Part shown: piece by piece, positions 43,034 through 51,927 of the stretch
How the letters are laid out: every line of letters starts with the position of its first letter
Numbering within the stretch: the stretch's first letter is position 1
Assembly: GCA_963838775.1 (NCBI GenBank)
Contig: CAWISP010000028.1
Coordinates: 124,001-188,000 of the forward strand
Direction: 5' to 3'
Source of the DNA: Chersky-840 sp963838775
GTDB lineage: Bacteria; Actinomycetota; Acidimicrobiia; Acidimicrobiales; UBA8190
DNA: 64,000 nucleotides
The notes under the pieces: model-generated
Database searches by the model: none
The model's input: only the letters and a program-made list of their open reading frames with translations
Told to the model about the DNA's origin: nothing
Program-made: the position numbers and the translations under genes

Positions 43034-43251
43034 CGCGGCGAGGTTATCCCCCGTAGCGGCCGGCAGCCTCGTGCCGCTTCGACCACGGACAACGGGCTGT
43101 CGACAACGCACCGTCAACATCGAAAAAGTCCGAATTGACGAGCGTAAAGTGTTGAATTCGCCCCTAGTGGGAATGCTACGGTCGGCCATGTAACGAGCCG
43201 CTCCGTTCCGGCACCCGACTCCGGGTGCATCCCCTCCCCCAAGGAGATCCC

Positions 43252-45429
43252 GTGAACCACGTTCCCGCGCCAGTAGCGACGTCCGCTCGTCAACATCGAA
43301 TCCGGCGAACTCGAAGGCTGAGCGCACTCGTGGTGGGGATTCTCGCGGGCGTGGGCCTGGCGGCCGCGCCCATCGTCCTGAGCGCCACACCGGCCGCCGC
43401 TGCGGTGGGCCTGGCCACGGTGACCGGACTGAGCCCCGTCTCCGGTATTCAAGCCGGCGGCACCGTCGTGACCATCACGGGAACGAACCTGGGCGCGACA
43501 GGGACGACCACTGTCCTCTTCGGCACCATCGCTGCTACCGCTGTCACTGTGAACGCCTCCGGGACCTCGCTAGTCGCCACCGCCCCGTCGAACCCCAACT
43601 CGCCGACTGGCACTGCCTACGGCTCGACGTACGACGTAACCGTCAACAATGGCAACGGGGACAGTGCCACCAACAAGAGCGATCGGTATACCTACGAGTT
43701 GGACAATGACGCGTGTGGGGCAGGAGGCAACACCACTTGTCAGCCAGCCTCGATGGTCGCCCAGGAGACCGCTCCGGTAACGGGGACAGCGGTGACCGCT
43801 TCCGCGGGGGGAGCCGATCTGATCCAGGTGCCCGTGAACGCCACGGTCACTCTAACCGCCAACGACCCTGTGATCGTCGGGTCGCCTATCGCAATGTCAA
43901 TCCTCGACGTGTCGACGAACCCCCCGACCATTTGGAACCACGTTGGCTCTACCGACGGCCCCGTCACTGCGACAGTGGCGATGGCCTCGCCGGGACAGGC
44001 TCGTTTCCTGACCGAGGTCGACCATTGTGCGACCGCGCCGGCGTTCCCCTCGCCGCCTTTAACCGCAGTCCAGGACCCCCCCAACGGCTGTCCCCTCACG
44101 CCCGAAGGGGGGAACTCCGACCCGGTCATCGTGCAGTGGGGTGCCCCGACCGTCACGTCGATCAGCCCGTCGTCCGGGCCCCTGGCGGGAGGCACCTCGG
44201 TCACCATCACAGGCACCAATCTGACCGGCGCCACCGCCGTCAACTTCGGCGGCGTGGCAGGCACTGGAGTCGTCGTCAACAGCGCCACCTCGGTCACCGC
44301 CGTTGCCCCGGCTGAGGCGGCCGGCCCCGTCGACATCACGGTCGTGACGCCCGCCGGCACCACCGCCACCAGCGCTTCTGACCAGTTCACCTATTCGTCA
44401 GGCCCCACCGTCAGCTCGGTGACGCCAGCGGTCGGACCGACAGCGGGCGGCACCTCGGTGACGGTGGCAGGCGCCAACCTGTCCGGGGCAACCGCAGTCG
44501 ACTTCGGGACTAAGGCCGGCACGGGAGTCTCGGTGAACGGCGGAGGTACGTCGCTCACGGTTACCTCTCCGGCGGGCGCAGTCGGCACCGTGGACATCAC
44601 CGTGACCACGCCGGGCGGTACCAGCCCGACCAGCGCCGCCGACCAGTTCACCTATCAGAACTCCGGCTACTGGATGGTGGGCAACGACGGGGGGATCTTC
44701 TCCTTCGGAGGGGCGCCGTTCGAGGGATCCCTGCCCGCGCTCAACATCCACGTCACCAACGTCGTGAGCATGGTTCCCACCAGCACCGGTAAGGGCTACT
44801 GGATGATCGGCTCCGACGGTGGGGTGTTCGCTTTCGGTGACGCCGGCTTCGTGGGATCGATCCCGGGCCTGGGCATCCACGTCAGCAACATCGTGGGTGC
44901 CGTCCCGACCAGCACGGGCAAGGGCTACTGGATGGTCGGCTCCGACGGTGGGGTGTTCGCCTTCGGTGACGCCGGCTTCGTGGGGTCGCTGCCTGGCCTC
45001 AACGTCCACGTCAAGAACATCGTGGCCGTGGTGCCCACCAGCACCGGCAAGGGCTACTGGATGATCGGCTCCGACGGTGGGGTGTTCGCCTTCGGTGACG
45101 CCGGCTTCGTGGGGTCGCTCCCGGGCCTCAACGTCCACGTCAGCAACGTCGTGGGTGCCGTCCCGACCAGCACGGGCAAGGGCTACTGGATGGTCGGCTC
45201 GGACGGCGGGGTGTTCGCCTTCGGCGACGCCGGCTTCGTGGGATCCCTGCCGGGCCTCAACGTCCATGTCACCAACGTGGTAGGCGTCGTGTCCACCCTC
45301 GACGGCAAGGGCTACTGGATGGTTGGGTCCGACGGCGGGGTGTTCGCCTTCGGCGACGCGGGCTTCGTGGGATCGATCCCCGGCCTCGGCATCCACGTGA
45401 ACAACATCGTCGCCTTCGCCCGCCAGTAA
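43252..45429 (+). CDS. Secreted protein with TIG domains and six 43-residue repeats
   Basis: 725 residues from GTG 43252, with an AAGGAG ribosome site 6 bases upstream. The signal peptide has an Arg-rich start and core 'LSALVVGILAGVGLAAAPIV', with a likely cut after 'ATPAAAA'. Three IPT/TIG immunoglobulin-like domains follow (about 60-145, 295-380 and 385-465; 'VTGLSPVSGIQAGGTVVTIT', 'SISPSSGPLAGGTSVTITGT', 'SVTPAVGPTAGGTSVTVAG'). The C-terminal 250 residues are six tandem copies of a 43-residue unit with core 'GSDGGVFAFGDAGFVGS'. The unit's spacing recalls beta-propeller-type repeats. Probably an extracellular adhesive or wall protein; a TIG plus repeat layout recurs in the next gene. Confidence 0.88.
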   Translation: MNHVPAPVATSARQHRIRRTRRLSALVVGILAGVGLAAAPIVLSATPAAAAVGLATVTGLSPVSGIQAGGTVVTITGTNLGATGTTTVLFGTIAATAVTVNASGTSLVATAPSNPNSPTGTAYGSTYDVTVNNGNGDSATNKSDRYTYELDNDACGAGGNTTCQPASMVAQETAPVTGTAVTASAGGADLIQVPVNATVTLTANDPVIVGSPIAMSILDVSTNPPTIWNHVGSTDGPVTATVAMASPGQARFLTEVDHCATAPAFPSPPLTAVQDPPNGCPLTPEGGNSDPVIVQWGAPTVTSISPSSGPLAGGTSVTITGTNLTGATAVNFGGVAGTGVVVNSATSVTAVAPAEAAGPVDITVVTPAGTTATSASDQFTYSSGPTVSSVTPAVGPTAGGTSVTVAGANLSGATAVDFGTKAGTGVSVNGGGTSLTVTSPAGAVGTVDITVTTPGGTSPTSAADQFTYQNSGYWMVGNDGGIFSFGGAPFEGSLPALNIHVTNVVSMVPTSTGKGYWMIGSDGGVFAFGDAGFVGSIPGLGIHVSNIVGAVPTSTGKGYWMVGSDGGVFAFGDAGFVGSLPGLNVHVKNIVAVVPTSTGKGYWMIGSDGGVFAFGDAGFVGSLPGLNVHVSNVVGAVPTSTGKGYWMVGSDGGVFAFGDAGFVGSLPGLNVHVTNVVGVVSTLDGKGYWMVGSDGGVFAFGDAGFVGSIPGLGIHVNNIVAFARQ
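44665..45426 (+). repeat. Six tandem 129-bp coding repeats
   Basis: Units start at 44665, 44794, 44923, 45052, 45181 and 45310; the last is shortened. The middle four are nearly identical at DNA level, while the first is diverged ('GNDGGIFSFGGAPFEGS'). Exact 129-bp register without indels indicates homogenisation by recombination. Confidence 0.93.
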
Positions 45430-45435
45430 TTCTCG

Positions 45436-45478
45436 GGTTGACCACCCTCGGGCCGAACGGGTCCGGGGGTGGTCAACC
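45436..45478 (+). terminator. Strong hairpin terminator
   Basis: Arms GGTTGACCACCC (45436-45447) and GGGTGGTCAACC (45467-45478) are perfectly complementary and the inner bases (CTCGGGCC/GGGTCCGG) extend the pairing. It lies 7 bp after the stop of the TIG-repeat gene. No clear T-run follows. Confidence 0.8.
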
Positions 45479-45532
45479 GGATGTTGAGCCGGTGTCTCGA
45501 CGCCGGGTATCAGACCGAGTCGGTTGCGACCG

Positions 45533-48016
45533 ATGCGGGATCTCGTGAAGGGCAACGGGTTGCATTTCTTAGCGGTCTTCGCCAAGCCCCGCCACGCACG
45601 TTCGCGCCACTCTGGGCGCACGCACTATCTCTTTGTGCGGTTGTGTTTTCTGGCCGCGATAGCCCTGCTGAGCGCGACCGCAGTGGTCGTCCTTCCCCTG
45701 GTCGGAAGCGGGCGTTCGCCCGTGGCGGCGGCGGCATCGGACCCCGTCCTGGTCATCGCAGGTGACATCTCGTGTGGGCCCACCGACCCGAACTTCGGTG
45801 GGGGGAACCCGGCGGACTGCCAGCAGCGGGCCACGGCCAACCTCATCGCCGGCATTGCTCCCAACTACCTGATGCCGGGGGGGGACGACCAGTACACCCC
45901 GAGCGAGAGCGAGGGCCAGCAGCCTCTCGCCTCGGACTACACCAACGGCTACGGCGCCAGCTGGGGCCAACTCCAGAACCCGAGCAGCGGGAATTACGTC
46001 CCCGGGCTCGTCGTACGCCCCACCCCCGGCGACCACGAGTACGGAGACGCCAACGAGAACGACATGGGGCTGGGCCTGTCGAACGCCTCGAACTACTACA
46101 GCTACTTCGGGGGCTTGGGCGACCTTCCGGCCGGGGTGAACGGGCCATCGAACGACTTCTACAGCTTCGACATCCCCGTCAACGGCGGGACCTGGCACAT
46201 CATCTCGCTCGACTCCGAGTGCGCTGCCCTTCCCGCCTCGATGGGCCCCGGGCCCTCGGGGAGCGCGGCTGGATGCGCCCAGGGATCGCCCGAGGAGACG
46301 TTCCTCCACAACGACCTGGCTGCGCACCAAGGGGAATGCACGCTCATCCACTGGCACGAGCCGGAATGGTCGGAGGGCGCCAACGGGACAGACGACACGG
46401 ACTACCAGGCCTTCTGGAACGACGCCTACCAGTACCACGTGACAGCCATCGTGAACGGCCACGACCACGACTACGAGCGCTGGCAGCCCCTGAACGCCTC
46501 GGGCACTCCCGACCCCAACGGGGTGGACGAGATCATCGCCGGCACCGGGGGAAACAGCCACGGCCTCGAGGACAACCCGAGCGCTTCGGTGGTGAGCGAC
46601 GACTTCAGCCACTTCGGCGTGCTCGAGCTCACGCTGCATGCCGGCAGTGCCGACTTCGCCTTCATGAAGGTCGGCGGTGGCACCGGCGACAGCGGCACGA
46701 TCTCCTGCGACCCCGTGGTTTCGGGGGTGAGCTCGAGCTCGGGCCCGGTCTCGGGGGGCAACACCGTGACCGTGACCGGGTCCAACTTCGTAGGCACGCC
46801 CACCGTCCATTTCGGATCCAACCTGGCTACCAACGTGTCCGTCACCTCTCCCACCACGCTCACGGCCAAGGTCCCCTCGGGCTCGATGGGCACGTTCGAC
46901 GTGACCGTCACCAATGCGCCGCCGACGGGGGTGGGGGGCTCGGGACCGACGAGCAGCACGAGCGCCGCTGACCAGTACACCTACGGGCTCGCCCCCACGG
47001 TCACTTCGGTCAGCCCCAACGTGGGGCCGCTGTCGGGGGGGACGTCGGTGACGGTGACGGGGACGAACCTCGGAGGGGCGTCGGCCGTGAACTTCGGGGC
47101 CAATCCGGCCACCCGCGTCGTGGTGAACGGCGGGGGGACGTCGCTCACGGCCACGTCCCCGCCCGGCGCGCTCGGCGCCGTCGACGTCACCGTCACCACC
47201 ACGGCAGGGACGAGCGCCACCAGCTCGGCCGACCGGTTCACATACCAGTCGGGGTACTGGATGGTGGGCAACGACGGCGGGGTCTTCTCCTTCGGGGGGG
47301 CACCCTTCGAGGGCTCGGTGCCTGCCCTCGGCATCCACGTCAACAACATCGTGGCCATGGTGCCCACCGCCGACAGCAAGGGGTACTGGATGATCGGCTC
47401 CGACGGCGGGGTGTTTGCCTTCGGTGACGCCGGCTTCGTGGGGTCGATCCCGGGGATCCATGTCCACGTCAACGACATCGTGGGCGCCGTGCCGACCCAG
47501 GACGGCAAGGGGTACTGGATGGTGGGCAACGACGGGGGGGTGTTCGCCTTCGGTGACGCCGGCTTCGTGGGATCGCTCCCCGGCATTCACGTGCATGTCA
47601 GCAACATCGTGGCGGTAGTCCCCACCGCCGACAGCAAGGGCTACTGGATGATCGGCTCCGACGGCGGGGTGTTCGCCTTCGGTGACGCCGGCTTCGTGGG
47701 GTCGCTCCCCGGTATCAACGTCCACGTGAAGAACATCGTGGGGGCGGTGCCGACGAGCTCGGGCAAGGGGTACTGGATGGTGGGCAACGACGGGGGGGTG
47801 TTCGCCTTCGGCGACGCCGGCTTCGTGGGGTCGCTCCCTGGCCTCAATGTCCACGTCAGCAACATCGTGGGGGTGGTATCTACGGCCGACGGCAAGGGGT
47901 ACTGGATGGTGGGCTCTGACGGCGGGGTGTTCGCCTTCGGCGACGCCGGCTTCGTGGGGTCGCTCCCGGGCCTCAATGTCCACGTCAGCAACATCGTGGC
48001 GTTCGCCCACCAGTAG
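45533..48016 (+). CDS. Secreted metallophosphoesterase with TIG domains and six 43-residue repeats
   Basis: 827 residues from ATG 45533 (TTG 45524 also in frame). Membrane/signal segment 'LCFLAAIALLSATAVVVLPL'. Residues about 70-395 are a calcineurin-like metallophosphoesterase: 'VLVIAGDISCGP', 'LMPGGDDQYTPSESEG', 'RPTPGDHEYGDANEND' (GDHE in place of GNHE), 'LIHWHEPEWS' and 'AIVNGHDHDYERWQP' provide the dinuclear metal ligands. Two TIG domains (about 400-575) and six 43-residue repeats (from about 574) follow, close to those of the previous gene. It is probably an extracellular phosphatase or nucleotidase held at the wall by its repeats. A shorter paralogue lies directly downstream. Confidence 0.9.
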   Translation: MRDLVKGNGLHFLAVFAKPRHARSRHSGRTHYLFVRLCFLAAIALLSATAVVVLPLVGSGRSPVAAAASDPVLVIAGDISCGPTDPNFGGGNPADCQQRATANLIAGIAPNYLMPGGDDQYTPSESEGQQPLASDYTNGYGASWGQLQNPSSGNYVPGLVVRPTPGDHEYGDANENDMGLGLSNASNYYSYFGGLGDLPAGVNGPSNDFYSFDIPVNGGTWHIISLDSECAALPASMGPGPSGSAAGCAQGSPEETFLHNDLAAHQGECTLIHWHEPEWSEGANGTDDTDYQAFWNDAYQYHVTAIVNGHDHDYERWQPLNASGTPDPNGVDEIIAGTGGNSHGLEDNPSASVVSDDFSHFGVLELTLHAGSADFAFMKVGGGTGDSGTISCDPVVSGVSSSSGPVSGGNTVTVTGSNFVGTPTVHFGSNLATNVSVTSPTTLTAKVPSGSMGTFDVTVTNAPPTGVGGSGPTSSTSAADQYTYGLAPTVTSVSPNVGPLSGGTSVTVTGTNLGGASAVNFGANPATRVVVNGGGTSLTATSPPGALGAVDVTVTTTAGTSATSSADRFTYQSGYWMVGNDGGVFSFGGAPFEGSVPALGIHVNNIVAMVPTADSKGYWMIGSDGGVFAFGDAGFVGSIPGIHVHVNDIVGAVPTQDGKGYWMVGNDGGVFAFGDAGFVGSLPGIHVHVSNIVAVVPTADSKGYWMIGSDGGVFAFGDAGFVGSLPGINVHVKNIVGAVPTSSGKGYWMVGNDGGVFAFGDAGFVGSLPGLNVHVSNIVGVVSTADGKGYWMVGSDGGVFAFGDAGFVGSLPGLNVHVSNIVAFAHQ
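47252..48013 (+). repeat. Second set of six 129-bp coding repeats
   Basis: Units begin at 47252, 47381, 47510, 47639, 47768 and 47897. Order and divergence mirror the first array: a diverged first unit ('GNDGGVFSFGGAPFEGS') and a run of near-identical later units, so the two arrays share ancestry as whole modules. Confidence 0.93.
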
Positions 48017-48233
48017 ACACCGGTGTCGCCCCCCGAGTTGCGGGCCTAGGCACACCGCAGACGTCTCACAGGCTCCGTTGGGCTGCAGTTGCCCCGATGT
48101 TGACGGAGCGTGGACGCGGTGTTGAGGAGAGTGGTTGAGCCTCGTAGTGGGGTAAGAGAGCCTCGTTCCAGGGGGAGGGCATGCACGCGCCTCCGTCCCA
48201 TTGCACCCCTGGTCCCATGGCGAAGGGCGTCTG

Positions 48234-49637
48234 ATGCTGCTGTCCACAGAACTCGATACGCGTGGTCCCGTAATGCTCGTGGCTGCGCTCTCCAAGCTGT
48301 CCCTGGCCGCAGCCATGGGCCTGGTGGCCACCGTCGCACTCGTGGTCCTGCCCGTCACCGGCAGCCATCCGGCCAACGTGGCCGCCGCCGCCTCCTTGCC
48401 CGCCAGCCAGTCGCTCGTGGTCGGCGGCGACATCTCGTGCGGGCCCACCGACGCGAACTTCAGCGGATCGAACCCGGCCGACTGCCAGCAGCGGGCCACG
48501 GCCAGCCTTATCCACAGCCTGACGCCGAACTACCTGCTCCCAGGGGGCGACACCCAGTACACCCCGACCGAAACCGAAGGCGGCCAGCCCGCGGCGTCGG
48601 ACTACACCCAGGGCTACGACGCCAGTTGGGGAGGACTCCAGACCGCCGGGAACGCCAACTACGTCCCCGGTCTCGTAGTGCGCCCCACCCCCGGTGACCA
48701 CGAATACGGGGATGCCAACGAGAACGACCGGGGAGCGGTCGGCAACGCGTCGAACTACTACACGAACTTCGGCCCCTCGGGCCTCAACGACCTTCCCGTC
48801 GGAGTCACGGGTCCCTCGAGCGACTTCTACAGCTTCGACATCCCCCTCGCCGGCGGCACCTGGCACGTCATCTCGCTCGACAGCGAGTGCGCCGCGTTGC
48901 CCGCTACGCAGGGCGGAGCGCCGTCGCAGTCGGCGGCGGGATGCGCGTCGGGGTCTCCCGAGGAGACCTTCTTGCGCAATGACCTCGTCGCCCACCAGGG
49001 CGACTGCATCCTCATCCACTTCCACGAGCCCCTGTACTCCGACGTCTTCGGGACCGACACCGACTATCAGGCCTTCTGGAACGACGCCGTGCAGTACCAC
49101 GCCACCGCCATCCTCAACGGCCACGCCCACGACTACGAGCGCTTCAAGCCGATGAACGCCAGCGGGGTCGCCACCAGCACCGGCGTGACCGAGTTCGTGG
49201 TCGGCACGGGCGGCGACAGCCACGTCTCGGGGAGCGAGATCACCAACGAGGTCGTTCAGGACACGACCGACTTCGGCGTGCTCCAGATGACACTCAACGG
49301 CACCAGCGCCAACTACGCCTTCGACAAGGTCGGCGGTGGCACCGCCGACAGCGGGACGCTGAACTGCCAGCAGCCGACCGGCTCGAGCGTTCCCACCGTC
49401 ACCGGCGGCGACGTCCTCGGCGGTGGCGGTGCTCTTGAGCGCGAGCTAACGGTCTTGCTCGCCGCATGCGCTCCTCCGGTCGCGTGCTTCCAACATCATG
49501 CGGGGAGGTTCCGCTTAACATCGCGACCCCATGAACACTCGCATTGTCAGCGCCCGAGATCTCTCCACAGACGACCAGGACGCATGGCGCCGTCTTTCCG
49601 AACGCGCTTTGGAACCAAACCCGTTTTTCGAACCTGA
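48234..49637 (+). CDS. Secreted metallophosphoesterase, C-terminally truncated paralogue
   Basis: 467 residues from ATG 48234. The signal segment 'LSLAAAMGLVATVALVVLPV' and phosphoesterase domain closely resemble the preceding protein: 'LVVGGDISCGP', 'LLPGGDTQYTPTETEG', 'RPTPGDHEYGDANENDRG', 'LIHFHEPLYSDVFG', 'AILNGHAHDYERFKP'. Homology stops near 'GTLNCQQPTG' (about 49380), exactly where the paralogue begins its TIG domains. The remaining 85 residues are Arg/His-rich and unrelated, and run 107 bp into the next gene, so they are probably not native. A deletion or rearrangement seems to have removed the TIG domains and repeat array. The catalytic domain itself is complete. Confidence 0.85.
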   Translation: MLLSTELDTRGPVMLVAALSKLSLAAAMGLVATVALVVLPVTGSHPANVAAAASLPASQSLVVGGDISCGPTDANFSGSNPADCQQRATASLIHSLTPNYLLPGGDTQYTPTETEGGQPAASDYTQGYDASWGGLQTAGNANYVPGLVVRPTPGDHEYGDANENDRGAVGNASNYYTNFGPSGLNDLPVGVTGPSSDFYSFDIPLAGGTWHVISLDSECAALPATQGGAPSQSAAGCASGSPEETFLRNDLVAHQGDCILIHFHEPLYSDVFGTDTDYQAFWNDAVQYHATAILNGHAHDYERFKPMNASGVATSTGVTEFVVGTGGDSHVSGSEITNEVVQDTTDFGVLQMTLNGTSANYAFDKVGGGTADSGTLNCQQPTGSSVPTVTGGDVLGGGGALERELTVLLAACAPPVACFQHHAGRFRLTSRPHEHSHCQRPRSLHRRPGRMAPSFRTRFGTKPVFRT

Positions 49638-50664
49638 CTTTCTCCTCCTGTCGGCGCGCCACTTCGAGGAATACGCCAACACCAAGATCGTCATTGCAGA
49701 GGACGGACCGGAATTCGTGGGTCTTCTTGCATTCGCCCGGGCGGGGACGTCCCGGATGCCACCCGCGATGGTCGCAAGCGTCCACGGCTCTCCATCGGTT
49801 GCAGCCTGTCTGGATATACCCCTCATCGACCGGTCGATTCCCGATAGAGCCTGCGGAGCGCTCGTCGACGCACTGTGCCGGGGGGAGAGGTCTGAGCCGT
49901 TTCCGGGCATCGTGATGCTCGACTGGATGGGTGCAGACGGTCCGGTTGCCGATTCCTTGCTGCGTGCGTGCCGGCAACGACGATGCCCGGTATTCGTCAA
50001 GACATCATGGGAGCGGGGAACGGTGAGCCGCGCCGGGCAATGGGCGAATCCGATCGACGGAAAGCGACGTCGTGAAATTGCCCGAAGGCAACGTCTGCTC
50101 GCGTCGGAAGCCGGAGCTGAGGTGACGCTCGTGGATCGCACGTTGGACCCTTCCGCCGCGGAGGACTTCCTCGTCATGGAGGCCTCCGGGTGGAAGGGCC
50201 GGGAAGGAGGCCTCGCCCTTACCCGGCGGCCCGCTACGGTGTCGTGGTTCAGGGAGTGGCACCCCATCTGGGTCGCGAGCGGTCGGCTGACAATCCTTGC
50301 CCTCAATGTGGGATCGGTTTCCGTGGCCATGCAGTACTACGTCCGGGCCAATGAGGGCCTTTTCTGTTTCCGGATTGCATTCGATGACGCCTACGCCAAG
50401 TACAAGCCAGGGGCCATGCTGATGTCGATGGCTCTGAGCCATCTGCGTGACCACACCGACGCGGAATGGGTCGATTCGTCGACGGACGCGGGCAACACCT
50501 TCTTCTTCGGCATGCTGCCCGAGCGTCGGACGATTTCCACGATCCTGATAGGGACCGGTGGCATTGTCGATAGGAGCCTCGTCTCGGCGCTCCCGACCAT
50601 GACGAAGCTCGTCGTTGCCGAGAAGCGGGTGCGAAAGCGCCTTGCCCGGTCGCGCTCGACGTAG
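49531..50664 (+). CDS. CelD/FemAB-like acyltransferase (paralogue 1)
   Basis: 377 residues. The C-terminal half matches the GNAT-like Acetyltransf_6 (CelD/BcsL) family: 'GWKGREGGLALTRRPATVSW' then 'LAFNVG'-type strands and 'YVRANEGLFCFRIAFDDAYA', 'YKPGAMLMSMALSHLRDH', 'EWVDSSTDAGNTFF'. The N-terminal half shares 'RALEPNPFFEPDFLLLSARH' with two other proteins in the window. Such enzymes transfer acyl or aminoacyl groups onto polysaccharide or peptidoglycan precursors; the substrate here is unknown. The start codon is placed by homology to its neighbours. It overlaps the doubtful tail of the upstream gene. Confidence 0.85.
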   Translation: MNTRIVSARDLSTDDQDAWRRLSERALEPNPFFEPDFLLLSARHFEEYANTKIVIAEDGPEFVGLLAFARAGTSRMPPAMVASVHGSPSVAACLDIPLIDRSIPDRACGALVDALCRGERSEPFPGIVMLDWMGADGPVADSLLRACRQRRCPVFVKTSWERGTVSRAGQWANPIDGKRRREIARRQRLLASEAGAEVTLVDRTLDPSAAEDFLVMEASGWKGREGGLALTRRPATVSWFREWHPIWVASGRLTILALNVGSVSVAMQYYVRANEGLFCFRIAFDDAYAKYKPGAMLMSMALSHLRDHTDAEWVDSSTDAGNTFFFGMLPERRTISTILIGTGGIVDRSLVSALPTMTKLVVAEKRVRKRLARSRST

Positions 50665-50728
50665 GTACACGAGATTCGCGACGTCGACTCCGTCATGCGT
50701 TTGAGACAGGCCGCTACTATCCGCTGGC

Positions 50729-51883
50729 ATGGACACTCGGCTTGTCAAAGTCACGGGTATCTCGGCTGAGGACCAGCGTGCATGGGGCGACCTCGCGGCA
50801 CGGTGTGCGGAGCCAAATCCTTTTTTTGAGCCCGACTTCTTAATGCTGTGTACGAAGCACTTCCAGGGTTACGCCGAGACCACGCTGGTAGTGGCGCACG
50901 AGTCGAATGTCTTTCGGGCCGTGCTGCCCATTGTTGGATTTGAAAAGCCGCGCATTCCTCCGCGGCCGGTTGCGGTGACTCGCGGTCGTCCGACCGCCGT
51001 TCGTTTGTTGGGTACACCGTTGGTCGATGCGAGTTGCACCGATGCGGCTGTTGGTGCACTTCTCGACGCTCTCCACAGCGCCGCCAGCCAACAGTCGTGG
51101 CCTGGCATCGTCGTGTTGGACAAACTCGGCACTGACGGTCCTGTGTCGCAAGCTCTGGGCCGCATGTGTCGAGTGCGCGGATTTCCGGTTTTTGCAAAGG
51201 ACACCTGGGAACGCGGCATGGTCTCGCGCGGGGGGAGGTGGGAGAGCCCACTCAAGAGATCGCGCGAGCGTCAAATCGGCCGGACTCGCAGGGCACTCAC
51301 GCGTGACACCGGTGCGGAAGTTACCCTCATCGATCGGACCTTTGACCCCTCCGTCGTCGATGACTTCCTCCGAATCGAAGTGGAGGGATGGAAGGGAAAG
51401 GAGGGTGGCCTCGCGTTTGCCAAGGACGCCGCCACAACCGCGTGGTTTCGCGAGTGGTACGCAGGTTGGTCGGCCACGGGACGCCTCGTCGCGCTTTGCT
51501 TGACTGTGGGCGAAGTGCCCATCGCCATCGAGTTTTTCATCCACGCTGGCGACGGGATCTTTTGCTTCCGTGGGGCCTATGACGAGAAATACGCCAAATA
51601 TGGGCCTGGTGCCATGGTGTTCGCCGACTGCACGAAGTACTTGTTTGACAATACAGACGCGGCGTGGATGGATTCGGCTACCGACAAGGACAACCCGCTC
51701 ATGTCGGAGATGCTCCCCGAGCATCGTACGATCTCGATGCTCTACGTCGGCGTCGGTGGACCATTGGACAGGAGCGTCGTGAAGTCGCTTCCCGGTTTGA
51801 CGAGGCTAGTCACCGGGCAGCGTCGTCTCCGGGATCGCTGGGCGCGAGCCCGCACATCGACGCCGGCAACGGCTCAAGACTGA
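50729..51883 (+). CDS. CelD/FemAB-like acyltransferase (paralogue 2)
   Basis: 384 residues, tandem paralogue of the preceding gene, with the same architecture: 'RCAEPNPFFEPDFLMLCTKH' at the start, 'GWKGKEGGLAFAKDAATTAW' in the middle, and 'GDGIFCFRGAYDEKYAKYGP' near the C-terminus. Third-position GC is visibly lower than in the flanking genes (for instance the run of Ts in 'NPFFEPDF'), hinting at a different origin or relaxed codon choice. Probably modifies a cell-surface polymer together with the other copies. Confidence 0.88.
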   Translation: MDTRLVKVTGISAEDQRAWGDLAARCAEPNPFFEPDFLMLCTKHFQGYAETTLVVAHESNVFRAVLPIVGFEKPRIPPRPVAVTRGRPTAVRLLGTPLVDASCTDAAVGALLDALHSAASQQSWPGIVVLDKLGTDGPVSQALGRMCRVRGFPVFAKDTWERGMVSRGGRWESPLKRSRERQIGRTRRALTRDTGAEVTLIDRTFDPSVVDDFLRIEVEGWKGKEGGLAFAKDAATTAWFREWYAGWSATGRLVALCLTVGEVPIAIEFFIHAGDGIFCFRGAYDEKYAKYGPGAMVFADCTKYLFDNTDAAWMDSATDKDNPLMSEMLPEHRTISMLYVGVGGPLDRSVVKSLPGLTRLVTGQRRLRDRWARARTSTPATAQD

Positions 51884-51927
51884 GGCCTCGAGGCGCCGCA
51901 TCGTTGCCAGCGCGTCGACGACGATTG

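Noticed and set aside
45569..48499. Minus-strand frame of 976 codons opposite the phosphoesterase genes
   Set aside because: Its length comes from the repeat and codon structure of the real plus-strand genes; the product is a His/Arg/Gly-rich repeat without known motifs.
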